Source of the DNA: Prevotella sp. UBA3294
GTDB lineage: Bacteria > Bacteroidota > Bacteroidia > Bacteroidales > Bacteroidaceae
Reading direction: 5' to 3'
NCBI GenBank assembly: GCA_002361535.1
Contig: DETG01000082.1
Coordinates: 1-32,474 of the forward strand
Length of the DNA: 32,474 nt
A program made the position numbers and the translations under genes. Positions 9,154 through 16,772 of the stretch are shown in pieces (positions within the stretch are counted from its first letter, which is position 1; each line of letters opens with the position of its first letter). A model generated the notes under the pieces. It had not been told where the DNA came from. It searched no databases and saw only the letters and a program-made list of their open reading frames with translations.

Positions 9154-9263
9154 GTTCTGCACACTTTGTGCAACAGTCTTGCACTCTTTGTGCAACGGTC
9201 TTGCACACTTTATGCAATGGCCTTGCACACTTTGTGCACACTATCCGCATTCTCGGTGCAGAA
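9154..9263. repeat. Period-22 tandem array A, each unit a dyad
   Basis: Five consecutive 22-bp units start at 9154, 9176, 9198, 9220 and 9242. The core is TTGCACACTTTGTGCAA, itself an inverted repeat (7-bp arms, CTT centre). Adjacent units agree at 18, 19, 17 and 11 of 22 positions, decaying toward the tRNA side. A perfect 17-bp dyad (GTGCAGAA, G, TTCTGCAC) lies at 9256-9272. The array sits between the tRNA-Val terminator and the purB promoter. It produces a spurious Cys/Lys/His-rich frame on the minus strand. Confidence 0.9.
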
Positions 9264-9346
9264 GTTCTGCACTATCCCGTTTCGATTGTATTTGCAATGA
9301 AGTTTGTTATCGCTTCCTGAGTCTGAATTCGGTTTTAGACAAGAAA

Positions 9347-9375
9347 GAAGTCTCGCGATCTGTTCACGAGACTTC
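9347..9375 (-). terminator. tRNA-Val terminator
   Basis: Perfect 9-bp stem GAAGTCTCG/CGAGACTTC with an 11-nt loop, starting 5 nt after the tRNA and followed on the minus strand by TTTCTT. Confidence 0.75.
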
Positions 9376-9379
9376 CTTG

Positions 9380-9454
9380 TGGGCGTTGACGGATTCGAAC
9401 CGCCGACCCTCTGCTTGTAAGGCAGATGCTCTAAACCAGCTGAGCTAAACGCCC
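9380..9454 (-). tRNA. tRNA-Val (anticodon TAC)
   Basis: The minus strand folds as a complete cloverleaf: acceptor stem GGGCGTT/AACGCCC, D-arm with GCTC...GAGC, anticodon loop CTTACAA with anticodon TAC, and T-arm containing GGTTCGAATCC. The discriminator is A and CCA is not encoded. It is a single tRNA gene with its own promoter and terminator. Confidence 0.97.
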
Positions 9455-9473
9455 CTACTTTTGAAAAGCGATG

Positions 9474-9505
9474 CAAAGGTACGATGTTTTTTTTGTTCCA
9501 CCAAA
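9474..9505 (-). promoter_or_regulatory. tRNA-Val promoter
   Basis: The minus strand reads TTTG (9505-9502), exactly 20 bp, TACCTTTG (9481-9474): a full match to the Bacteroidetes consensus. The start would be near 9467, about 12 nt before the mature 5' end. Confidence 0.8.
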
Positions 9506-9538
9506 TTTTTTGGACGTTTTTTTCTTGAATCATAAAAA

Positions 9539-9648
9539 GTATAGTGTTTTCCTGTAGGAAACATAGTACTTATTCATTAAAAACATAGTACTTACACATA
9601 GTAAATATATGGTATTTACCCATAAAGAATACGCCACTTACCCAGAAG
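9539..9648. repeat. Period-22 tandem array B
   Basis: Five degenerate 22-bp units start at 9539, 9561, 9583, 9605 and 9627. Units 2 and 3 share ACATAGTACTTA and agree at 17 of 22; the others agree at 10-14 of 22, with a small register shift after unit 3. The sequence is unrelated to array A. The last unit contains CGCCACTTAC (9632-9641), which pairs perfectly with GTAAGTGGCG (9668-9677) across 26 nt. The array lies between the ACT-gene stop and the tRNA-Val promoter. Confidence 0.8.
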
Positions 9649-9704
9649 CCTCCCAGAGACATATTGAGTAAGTGGCGCACAAAGGCTATCTACGAGCCCT
9701 GATC

Positions 9705-10130
9705 TTATAAGCGGTATAAGTCGCTTGCAGCAAGAAGATCAACCTTCTTCTCTTCCAAGATACGATCGCAGCTGTCAAGGTCGGTAGGACGAATCACGAT
9801 ATTAGCCACATCACCATTGGCGAAACTATACATATACTCTATGAACACCCCATTATCCGACAAGTATTTCAGCACCAAGGCCAGGGACCCACTGGTATTT
9901 GGACAGGTGAAGCCGATGACATCCGTAATCTTCACGGCAAAGCCCGCTGCCTTCAACACCTTATATGCCTCATCAGGATCCGACACGATACAGCGCAAGA
10001 TGCCAAAATCACTGTTGTCTGCAATACTCATGGCCGACAGGTTGATGCCAGCACTTCCTAACACATCTGTCACTTCGGTCAGCCGACCGCTTTTGTTCTC
10101 TAAGAACACAGATAATTGTTTCGCTTTCAT
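9705..10130 (-). CDS. Tandem ACT-domain protein
   Basis: This encodes 141 residues with two ACT modules: residues about 3-68 (KQLSVFLENKSGRLTEVTDVLGSAGINLSAMSI) and about 70-141 (ITDVIGFTCPNTSGSLALVLKYLSDNGVFIEYMYSF). ACT domains bind amino acids and regulate metabolic enzymes. No catalytic domain is attached, so it is probably a stand-alone ligand-sensing subunit. It starts 28 bp after the preceding phenylacetate-CoA-ligase-like gene; this pairing is recurrent in Bacteroidetes and in archaea, often near indolepyruvate ferredoxin oxidoreductase. Ligand specificity cannot be read from the sequence. Confidence 0.88.
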   Translation of the reverse strand: MKAKQLSVFLENKSGRLTEVTDVLGSAGINLSAMSIADNSDFGILRCIVSDPDEAYKVLKAAGFAVKITDVIGFTCPNTSGSLALVLKYLSDNGVFIEYMYSFANGDVANIVIRPTDLDSCDRILEEKKVDLLAASDLYRL

Positions 10131-10158
10131 ATTCTTTCGTTTTAGATATCAGATTATA

Positions 10159-11460
10159 TTATTGAAATTTTCGGTTATCAAACACTCGTTTGGCCTTACC
10201 CGTACTACGTTCGATGCTCTTCGGCTCCACCAGTCGCACTTTGAAACCGAGGCCGATCACACTACGAAGTTCTGCCTCCAATTTCTTCTGTAATCCCACC
10301 AGCTGTGCCATCTCGTCAGTGAAATACTCTTCCTTCACCTCAACCTTCAACTCGGAGGTATCCGTATTGTTTACACGGTCAACGGTCAGGATGAAGTGCG
10401 GTTCAAACTCGGGAAGACTCAAGATCACGGCTTCGATCTGCGACGGGAACACGTTCACTCCACGGATAATCAGCATGTCATCGCAACGTCCCAGGATGCG
10501 ATCCATCCTCACCAATGTCCTTCCACAAGCACAGCGGTCGTAGTGAAGAGCAGTCAGATCATGGGTACGATAGCGTAGTAACGGCATTCCTTCCTTGGTG
10601 AGGTGAGTGAAGGTAAGTTCACCGAGAGTTCCTTCTGGCAGAGGTTCTCCTGTGTTAGGATCGAGGATTTCAGGGTAGAAATAATCCTCGTTGAGATGGG
10701 TACCGTGCTGACATTCACATTCATAGCCCACACCAGGCCCGGCTATTTCACTCAGTCCATAAATATCATAGGCTTTGATGCCCAATGTTTCCTCCAGTTT
10801 GCCACGCATCTCCTCTGTCCAGGGTTCAGCTCCAAAGGCACCAATTTTCAGTTTAAACTCTTCCCGCGGCCACTCGCTCTCACGCATTGCCTCACCCAAG
10901 AACATGGCATATGAGGGCGTGCAGCAAAGCACACTTGCCCCGAAATCATGCATAAGAGTGATTTGCTTTTGGGTGTTGCCCGACGACATGGGAATCACGC
11001 TGGCACCAATGTTGGTAGCACCGTCATGAGCGCCTAATCCTCCTGTAAACAATCCATAACCATATGACACTTGGAATATGTCATCCTTCGAGGCTCCGTA
11101 AGCCGTAAAAGCACGGGATATAGATTCAGTCCACATAGCCAGGTCTTTTCTTGTGTAGAGCACTACAACAGGTTTTCCGGTAGTTCCGGAGGATGCGTGA
11201 ATCCTGACGATCTGACTCATTGGAACAGCAGCCAAGCCGAAAGGATAGTTATCCCTCAAGTCAAGTTTATTGGTGAAAGGAAGCTTGACGATATCATCGA
11301 TGCTCTTGATATCTCCGGGTTCAAGTCCCATCTCCTGAAATTTCCTACGATAGAACGGCGTGTTATGATACACATAATCGGCCATCTTTCTCAAACGGAT
11401 GCTTTGGATCTCACGCATTTGTTCACGATCCATGCACTCCATACTTTCATTCCAAATCAT
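10159..11460 (-). CDS. paaK: Phenylacetate-CoA ligase family enzyme
   Basis: AMP-forming acyl-CoA ligase of 433 residues, predicted to convert an aryl acetate (phenylacetate or indoleacetate) with ATP and CoA to the CoA thioester in the cytosol. The adenylation loop HASSGTTGKP lies at 88-97; YGLSEIAGPG and the C-terminal hinge region IIRGVNVFPSQIE are present. ATG at 11460 (MIWNESMECMDREQ) is chosen; the longer frame starts at a TTG at 11493 that overlaps the promoter box. The ACT-domain gene follows in the same unit. No ring-oxygenase (paaABCDE) genes are nearby, so aerobic phenylacetate breakdown is not indicated; aryl-acid production or salvage linked to amino acid fermentation is more likely (inference). 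Confidence 0.9.
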   Translation of the reverse strand: MIWNESMECMDREQMREIQSIRLRKMADYVYHNTPFYRRKFQEMGLEPGDIKSIDDIVKLPFTNKLDLRDNYPFGLAAVPMSQIVRIHASSGTTGKPVVVLYTRKDLAMWTESISRAFTAYGASKDDIFQVSYGYGLFTGGLGAHDGATNIGASVIPMSSGNTQKQITLMHDFGASVLCCTPSYAMFLGEAMRESEWPREEFKLKIGAFGAEPWTEEMRGKLEETLGIKAYDIYGLSEIAGPGVGYECECQHGTHLNEDYFYPEILDPNTGEPLPEGTLGELTFTHLTKEGMPLLRYRTHDLTALHYDRCACGRTLVRMDRILGRCDDMLIIRGVNVFPSQIEAVILSLPEFEPHFILTVDRVNNTDTSELKVEVKEEYFTDEMAQLVGLQKKLEAELRSVIGLGFKVRLVEPKSIERSTGKAKRVFDNRKFQ

Positions 11461-11490
11461 AACAATATTATTTGTGGTTAGATTTGGGTA

Positions 11491-11498
11491 CAAATATA
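11491..11498 (-). promoter_or_regulatory. Candidate -7 box of paaK
   Basis: The minus strand reads TATATTTG, 31 bp before the ATG. No TTTG is found at the -33 position, which falls in the loop of the preceding terminator hairpin. Confidence 0.45.
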
Positions 11499-11499
11499 C

Positions 11500-11538
11500 A
11501 AAAAAATCCGCATTCTGTTATGAGAATGCGGATTTTTT
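11500..11538 (-). terminator. Strong intrinsic terminator of the OmpA-family gene
   Basis: A perfect 16-bp stem (11501-11516 with 11523-11538), core ATCCGCATTCT/AGAATGCGGAT, 6-nt loop, and a U-run on the minus strand. It starts 19 nt past the porin stop codon. The T/A symmetry would also allow termination from the plus strand. Confidence 0.92.
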
Positions 11539-11557
11539 AATGAATTATGTGATAAAA

Positions 11558-12766
11558 TTAATCTTCTGTGATCTGAACTGTGGCACGACGGTTGAAGTCA
11601 ACCGGAGTCAGGATCTCCACACCACCGAAGTGAGCAGTAGAAATCTTCTCGGGCTTCACACCCATGTTGATCAGTTCGTTCTTCACGCGCTCAGCACGCT
11701 TATCAGACAGCCACATGTTGTGCTCGGGAGTACCTGTTGCACTGTCAGCATAACCAGTAACGAGGATATTACGATCATTCTCGATGGCAAACTTAGCCAG
11801 GGCCTTCACGTTCACGAGGTCTTTCAGCACTGCGATCTCAGTCTTGTTGAGGTTGAAGAATACAGAGATCGGAGTTGTGATGAAGTCCTTCACGCTCTGA
11901 GTAACAACAGTCTCTTTGGGCTCTGGGATCGGTTGGTTGCGCAGACGCTCAATCTCGGCGTTAGCATCAGCAAGCTGTGCGTTCAAAGCATCGAGTTGTG
12001 ACTGGTTAAGCTGCTTAATAGCCTCTACATCAGGAACGCGATCCCAGTCGTACTTCTTACTGATATTATAAGTCAGACCGATTTCTGCAGTGAACCAGTG
12101 GTCGTGGTTTGCATTCTGGTGTCCACCCCAAGTTTTGCTATCCTCACCTTCGAAGTCATCACCGGTAATGTTATAATTCAAGTCAAGATTCAACTTGAAA
12201 CGGTCGCTCAGTCTCCATGTATTCTGAATACCAGCGCTAATACCGAGGTTCCAAGTGTTATAAGAGCAGTTGCGAACAACGCCAGCGCCTGCATAAGGAG
12301 TGACATTCCACACACGTGACTCATTATAGCCACAGAACAAGTTGCTGAGGTTAACCATGAACTGCTCCTGCAGGTTAAAATAAGTAACGGCATTGCAATA
12401 GTCAAGACCTACATACTGTCCCGGAGTAAGACGTCCGACATGCTCGTCTCCTTCATAGCCTAACACGCTTTTTCCCCAGAAACCAGAGAGTTTGGTACGC
12501 AAGCCCAGCACGGGAGTAAACCGTTTGCCAATAGCTACAGACAGGCCATAGCTTCGGCGGCCATGCTTCAACGGGCTCTTAGAATAGTCGGCTGGTTTTT
12601 CCTCATTAGAATAGAATGCACTGTAGGAAGCATTAGCCTCTACAAACCAGTTACTCCAAAAAGAATTCATCACGAATCCATTCTTCATTTCAGGAGTTGT
12701 CTCCTCCTGAGCCATAACAGCTGTTGAAAAGCCTGCAACAGCCAAAAGCATCATTAATTTTTTCAT
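11558..12766 (-). CDS. OmpA-family outer membrane protein
   Basis: This encodes 402 residues. A signal peptide (MKKLMMLLAVAGFSTAVMA) is followed by an N-terminal region of alternating hydrophobic/polar beta-strands to about residue 240, typical of a barrel. A short helical linker (IKQLNQSQLDALNAQLADANAEIERL) leads to a C-terminal OmpA-like peptidoglycan-binding domain, residues about 285-402, with TGYADSATGTPEHNMWLSDKRAERV. It probably anchors the outer membrane to peptidoglycan, as major OmpA proteins do in Prevotella and Bacteroides. ATG at 12766 is preferred over the track start 18 bp upstream because it begins the signal peptide. The gene is monocistronic: own promoter and a strong terminator. 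Confidence 0.93.
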   Translation of the reverse strand: MKKLMMLLAVAGFSTAVMAQEETTPEMKNGFVMNSFWSNWFVEANASYSAFYSNEEKPADYSKSPLKHGRRSYGLSVAIGKRFTPVLGLRTKLSGFWGKSVLGYEGDEHVGRLTPGQYVGLDYCNAVTYFNLQEQFMVNLSNLFCGYNESRVWNVTPYAGAGVVRNCSYNTWNLGISAGIQNTWRLSDRFKLNLDLNYNITGDDFEGEDSKTWGGHQNANHDHWFTAEIGLTYNISKKYDWDRVPDVEAIKQLNQSQLDALNAQLADANAEIERLRNQPIPEPKETVVTQSVKDFITTPISVFFNLNKTEIAVLKDLVNVKALAKFAIENDRNILVTGYADSATGTPEHNMWLSDKRAERVKNELINMGVKPEKISTAHFGGVEILTPVDFNRRATVQITED

Positions 12767-12827
12767 AAATTTGCTGTTTATCAATAAAATAATTAATTAT
12801 TTCTTGAGTCACCACGTATTTCGGGTA

Positions 12828-12835
12828 CAAAGATA
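12828..12835 (-). promoter_or_regulatory. Candidate -7 box of the OmpA-family gene
   Basis: The minus strand reads TATCTTTG. The nearest TTTG upstream (12862-12859) is 23 bp away, at the long end of the allowed spacing. It gives an AU-rich leader of about 55 nt. Confidence 0.5.
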
Positions 12836-12933
12836 GACAATATTTTTTAATAATGCCACAAATATGAAGAAAAAGTTCAAAAAAACTAAAAAAACTGAAC
12901 AATAATCAACAAAAAGGCATCTGTACGCAACAG

Positions 12934-14739
12934 TCAAAACATTTTTTCAATGTCTTCCTGCTTGACTATATTAATGACTGGTTTGCCATCAGGACTGTAG
13001 TTGGCATCACTACAAGCAAACAACTGGTTTACGATATTCTCCATCTCATCATTATTGAGGACTTGGCCTTTAGGAATAGCAGCATGACGAGCCAGGCACA
13101 ATGCTAAGGCATGATGCAGTTCCTCACCAATGCCCTTACCTTGCTCCACAGCCGCTGTCACCATAGATTGAAGCAAGTTCACCATATTCATGCCGTCAAG
13201 CCCTGCTGGAACACCATTGATTGCATAACTACCTGTCCCCAAGTTTGTCAGATCGAACCCTAAGTCTTCTATCTGGGATATCACTTTGTCTAAGACGACC
13301 CCCTCAGAAGGCGGGAACTGTACGACTTCGGGGAAAAGTACCTTCTGCGACGTGGCACAGTGATTACCGAACATCTGCATATAACTATTATAAAGTATAC
13401 GTACGTGGGCACGATGCTGATCAATGATCATGAGTCCTGATTTCACCGCCGTCATGATATAGCACCCTTTATATTGGTAGTGCGTCGGCGATTTATCGGT
13501 TACCACCTCATTACCCACTTCAACGGACGTTTCATCAAACAACGAAGACTGCTCTGGCTGTTTCTGAACCACCCCTTCGTATAACTGTTCCCAATGTTGT
13601 ACAGTAGCATGTTGCTTTCCTGTTGCCTGCTTGAAAGGATTATATTGGGGATCGACATGGATTCTCGGCACATCCACATCATGCTTCGACTCGTCATAGA
13701 CAGGAATATCCGGTTTCCCGACCAAGTCAAAGTCGATAGACGGTACATCATTGAACTTCCCCACCGCCTCTTTGACTGCAGCTGTGAGGATCTGCCAGAT
13801 CGTCTGTTCGTTCTCAAACTTAATCTCTGTCTTGGTAGGATGGATATTCACATCTATGTCTTGTGCGTCCACATCAAAATAGATAAAGTACGGCACCTGT
13901 TCACCTGTTGGTACTAACCGTTCAAACGCATTTTGTACCGCTTTATGAAAATAAGGATGTCTCATATAACGTCCGTTCACAAAGAAATACTGATGTGCCC
14001 CCTTCTTTCTGGCTGTTTCGGGTTTCCCCACAAAGCCATAGAGACGGCAAACGGTCGTATCTACCTCAACGGGTAGCAGATCTTGGTTGATTTTCTTGCC
14101 AAACACATCAACAATGCGCTGTCGTAAGGAACAAGGTCGGAGATTGAACAGCTCTGTATGATTACTGTGAAGGGTGAAGCCGATATGCGGATTCACCAAT
14201 ACGATTCGCTCAAAGGCAATGAGAATATTATTCAGTTCTGTGGCATTTGATTTCAGGAATTTCCTTCGTGCCGGTACGTTGAAGAACAAGTTCTCCACGG
14301 AGAAATTGCTACCGACAGGACACGCTATCGGCTCCTGTCCCATCACCTTACTCCCAGAGATTGTCAGCGAAGTACCCACCTCATCTTCTGCCATCCTGGT
14401 TTTCAGTTCCACCTGTGCCACTGCCGCAATACTGGCAAGGGCTTCACCACGAAAGCCCATGGTATGCAAGGCAAAGAGATCGTCTGCTTTACGGATTTTT
14501 GATGTGGCATGTCGTTCAAACGACAACCGTGCATCCGTCTCAGACATTCCCTTGCCATCATCGATCACCTGTATGGAGGTACGTCCGGCATCCACCACGA
14601 TCACGTCAATATGAGAGGCGCCGGCATCCACGGCATTTTCAACCAATTCTTTAATTACTGAAGCGGGGCGTTGGATCACCTCGCCCGCAGCAATCTGGTT
14701 CGCCACACTATCTGGTAATACTTGTATAATATCCGTCAT
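12934..14739 (-). CDS. mutL: DNA mismatch repair protein MutL
   Basis: This encodes 601 residues. The N-terminal GHKL ATPase domain has [10 protein letters not shown] (31-40, Asn35 binding Mg-ATP), IDDGKGM (59-65) and [13 protein letters not shown] (95-107), followed by the transducer domain to about 330. An unstructured linker (about 335-415) leads to the C-terminal dimerisation domain. It links MutS mismatch recognition to strand processing. The latent endonuclease motif DQHA(x)2E(x)4E appears as [12 protein letters not shown] (440-451), with both Glu positions replaced, and the later CPHGRP metal motif appears as SPDGKP, so nicking activity is doubtful. It starts 3 bp after the small membrane-protein gene and is the last gene of the guaB run. 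Confidence 0.96.
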   Translation of the reverse strand: MTDIIQVLPDSVANQIAAGEVIQRPASVIKELVENAVDAGASHIDVIVVDAGRTSIQVIDDGKGMSETDARLSFERHATSKIRKADDLFALHTMGFRGEALASIAAVAQVELKTRMAEDEVGTSLTISGSKVMGQEPIACPVGSNFSVENLFFNVPARRKFLKSNATELNNILIAFERIVLVNPHIGFTLHSNHTELFNLRPCSLRQRIVDVFGKKINQDLLPVEVDTTVCRLYGFVGKPETARKKGAHQYFFVNGRYMRHPYFHKAVQNAFERLVPTGEQVPYFIYFDVDAQDIDVNIHPTKTEIKFENEQTIWQILTAAVKEAVGKFNDVPSIDFDLVGKPDIPVYDESKHDVDVPRIHVDPQYNPFKQATGKQHATVQHWEQLYEGVVQKQPEQSSLFDETSVEVGNEVVTDKSPTHYQYKGCYIMTAVKSGLMIIDQHRAHVRILYNSYMQMFGNHCATSQKVLFPEVVQFPPSEGVVLDKVISQIEDLGFDLTNLGTGSYAINGVPAGLDGMNMVNLLQSMVTAAVEQGKGIGEELHHALALCLARHAAIPKGQVLNNDEMENIVNQLFACSDANYSPDGKPVINIVKQEDIEKMF

Positions 14740-14742
14740 TAC

Positions 14743-15036
14743 TCAGCTTAATAATAGGTTCCAAATAACAATCAATACGAGAACAAACAGAAGGATCACG
14801 ATGCTCTGTGTTAATAATGCCCCCGACTGCCGGTGTAGAGTGTACCTCCTTGTATGCTTCGCCGACTGAAGGAAAAAGCCCTGAAGTCTGTGGTAATCCG
14901 TCGAGTTGTCAGGCTTAGGCATTCCCGTTTCTTTTCCCCCACGCTGTTCTATCTGGCGAAGGTGTTCTTTCCGTTCATCAACATACAGGTAATGATGTGT
15001 AAAACGGCGGGGCTTACGTTGGTTGAAGAGGCTCAC
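14743..15036 (-). CDS. Small single-pass membrane protein
   Basis: This encodes 97 residues: a basic, hydrophilic N-terminal ~70 residues (MSLFNQRKPRRFTHHYLYVD) and one C-terminal transmembrane segment at about 77-96. The basic N-terminus suggests a cytosolic tail anchored at the inner membrane. Its ATG overlaps the stop of the OstA-like gene by 4 bp (ATGA), and mutL begins 3 bp after it, so translation is probably coupled. I do not recognise a family. Its fixed place between an LPS-transport-type gene and mutL argues for a real gene, perhaps acting with the upstream envelope proteins. Confidence 0.75.
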   Translation of the reverse strand: MSLFNQRKPRRFTHHYLYVDERKEHLRQIEQRGGKETGMPKPDNSTDYHRLQGFFLQSAKHTRRYTLHRQSGALLTQSIVILLFVLVLIVIWNLLLS

Positions 15037-16772
15037 TGTGATGGTTCCTCTTCTTCTTTTCCTTCTACAGGAGGAGGTGGGGGTGTACCGTCGTTTCCTG
15101 TGAAATCAGACAATTTCTGTAAGGGTGCCGAATGGCGTTCCAGCTTCTTCACCTCAGAACCCTGTGACTTTCCCCGCCAGTTGAATATATCATCCTTATC
15201 AACAGGACGGATCTCGTCAAACCACGCAAAATTACGGAGTTTCATCTGTCCGGGAGGAATCTGCGTAATGGGATAAGTGGTGCACTCTGCGGCAGGCATC
15301 CAGATACGCTGTAGTTTACGCTCTTTTAGATACATCCGCATGGTGTCTGTCTCAGCATAGTTCATACCGATAAACGAACTGTCCTTGCTATCTATTGGAT
15401 AATAAATAGACTGCACATTCGACACTGCATCACTGCGATAGATCTCCCCTTTGTCGAAATAGGCAAACATCTCCTTTGAGGAGATCTGATTATAATGGTC
15501 ATCTTCATCCACTTTCTCTACCGAGAGAGCCTGTCCGATAACATGAGCCCTATCAATGGTCGAATCTTTCATGAACACTTCGATCACCTCTCCCAACAGC
15601 TGTCGCGGCCCATTCCACGTTATCGGATCCTTGTACATCACCATACATGAGTCTTTCGTGTCATACACCAACGAATCACACACAGCCTGCACATCCACCC
15701 TGTACGCTCTCACCTTATCGAAGCAATGGAACTTCCTCCATACAGAATCTGTATCAATATTATAAGTGTACATCTTGATGGAATCGCCATGCAAGTACAG
15801 CGTGTCTTTCTGGGAGAAATCCACCAACTTAGCCTTTTTCGTCGCAAAAGCGTAACCTGTCTTATCATTGTACCAGAAATAATCACAGTACATCTGGTTC
15901 TTGTTTTCCTTGTCAGTATAGATTACATTACGGAAGCCCTCACTGATTCCATTCTTGTCATCATGGTAAAGGCTATCACCAACGATCTCTTTCTGCTTAT
16001 TTACAATTGTGGTACGACTGAACAGCTGTGCCTTCTCTTTGTTCGTATCATAATAGCCCGACGAGGTATTGATAATACTCTCACCAGAGGTAATGGTGGA
16101 GGGGCCCACTATATGTGCGACAGATGTCCGTGTATCATAATGCAGCGTATCTGTCGTGAGCAAGAATTTCGGGTTCTTCAAATTCACGTTGAAATTGAAA
16201 ATAGCTTCACGTGAGTCCGTATGATATTCGCCCCAGTCGCTGGTCAGTACATTCTTCTTATCTATCATTTTCCCGCCCTCAAAGAAATAGCCATAGCTGT
16301 ACAGACGGTCATAGTCTAAACTATCGGTGAAGAGCTTCGTGCCCCGATGAGTGAGCACCACATTGTGTCGCGCCTTTGCGAACTGGTCGTTACCGTCGTA
16401 GTAAGCATAGTCACTATTCAACGTCAGCGTATCGCCCTGACGCATCTTCACATGTCCGAAGGCCTCGAAAGAGTTTGATGCATCAAAGAAATATGCACTG
16501 TCGCAGGTTAGTGTGGCCCCTTGGTGCTTGAACTGTACTTTTCCCTTTAGGAACTGCGCATCGGGCTTCGGACCATATCGATTATAACTCAGCTCATTGG
16601 CATGTACAAGATACACACGTTCATCAGTTTTCGTACGCGGCTTACGCTTCTTCACAGGTGCCTGGTGCGACTCTGCCAAACACAGACCGAACAGGCACAG
16701 CACCACAACAATAATGGTCCTGTGCCCGCTCAGTAATCGGCATGTCTTTCCTTTCCCTATCATTTTCTCCAT
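15033..16772 (-). CDS. OstA/LptA-like LPS-transport family protein
   Basis: This encodes 579 residues. After a basic start, a hydrophobic segment (about residues 20-34, TIIVVVLCLFGLCLA) acts as signal sequence or anchor. Most of the protein is repeated beta-jellyroll strands with the LptA/OstA pattern, for example ELSYNRYGPKPDAQFLKGKV and SFEAFGHVKMRQGDTLTLNS. LptA-type proteins form the periplasmic bridge that carries LPS to the outer membrane; this one is much longer than E. coli LptA (185 residues), as usual in Bacteroidetes. The C-terminus is a short PPPPP and Glu-rich tail. The ATG overlaps the SurA-like gene by 13 bp; MIGKGK at 16763 is an alternative start. Confidence 0.88.
   Translation of the reverse strand: MEKMIGKGKTCRLLSGHRTIIVVVLCLFGLCLAESHQAPVKKRKPRTKTDERVYLVHANELSYNRYGPKPDAQFLKGKVQFKHQGATLTCDSAYFFDASNSFEAFGHVKMRQGDTLTLNSDYAYYDGNDQFAKARHNVVLTHRGTKLFTDSLDYDRLYSYGYFFEGGKMIDKKNVLTSDWGEYHTDSREAIFNFNVNLKNPKFLLTTDTLHYDTRTSVAHIVGPSTITSGESIINTSSGYYDTNKEKAQLFSRTTIVNKQKEIVGDSLYHDDKNGISEGFRNVIYTDKENKNQMYCDYFWYNDKTGYAFATKKAKLVDFSQKDTLYLHGDSIKMYTYNIDTDSVWRKFHCFDKVRAYRVDVQAVCDSLVYDTKDSCMVMYKDPITWNGPRQLLGEVIEVFMKDSTIDRAHVIGQALSVEKVDEDDHYNQISSKEMFAYFDKGEIYRSDAVSNVQSIYYPIDSKDSSFIGMNYAETDTMRMYLKERKLQRIWMPAAECTTYPITQIPPGQMKLRNFAWFDEIRPVDKDDIFNWRGKSQGSEVKKLERHSAPLQKLSDFTGNDGTPPPPPVEGKEEEEPSQ

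Noticed and set aside
8992..9228. Cys/His/Lys-rich 78-residue frame on the minus strand
   Set aside because: It is a translation of array A running into the purB leader; the residue pattern follows from the repeat, not from selection.
9154..9648. Possible CRISPR array
   Set aside because: Repeats of 22 bp are contiguous with no spacers, diverge between neighbours, and no cas genes are nearby.
9347..9648. tRNA-adjacent prophage or integrative-element attachment site
   Set aside because: No direct repeat of the tRNA 3' end, integrase or mobility gene is present in the window.
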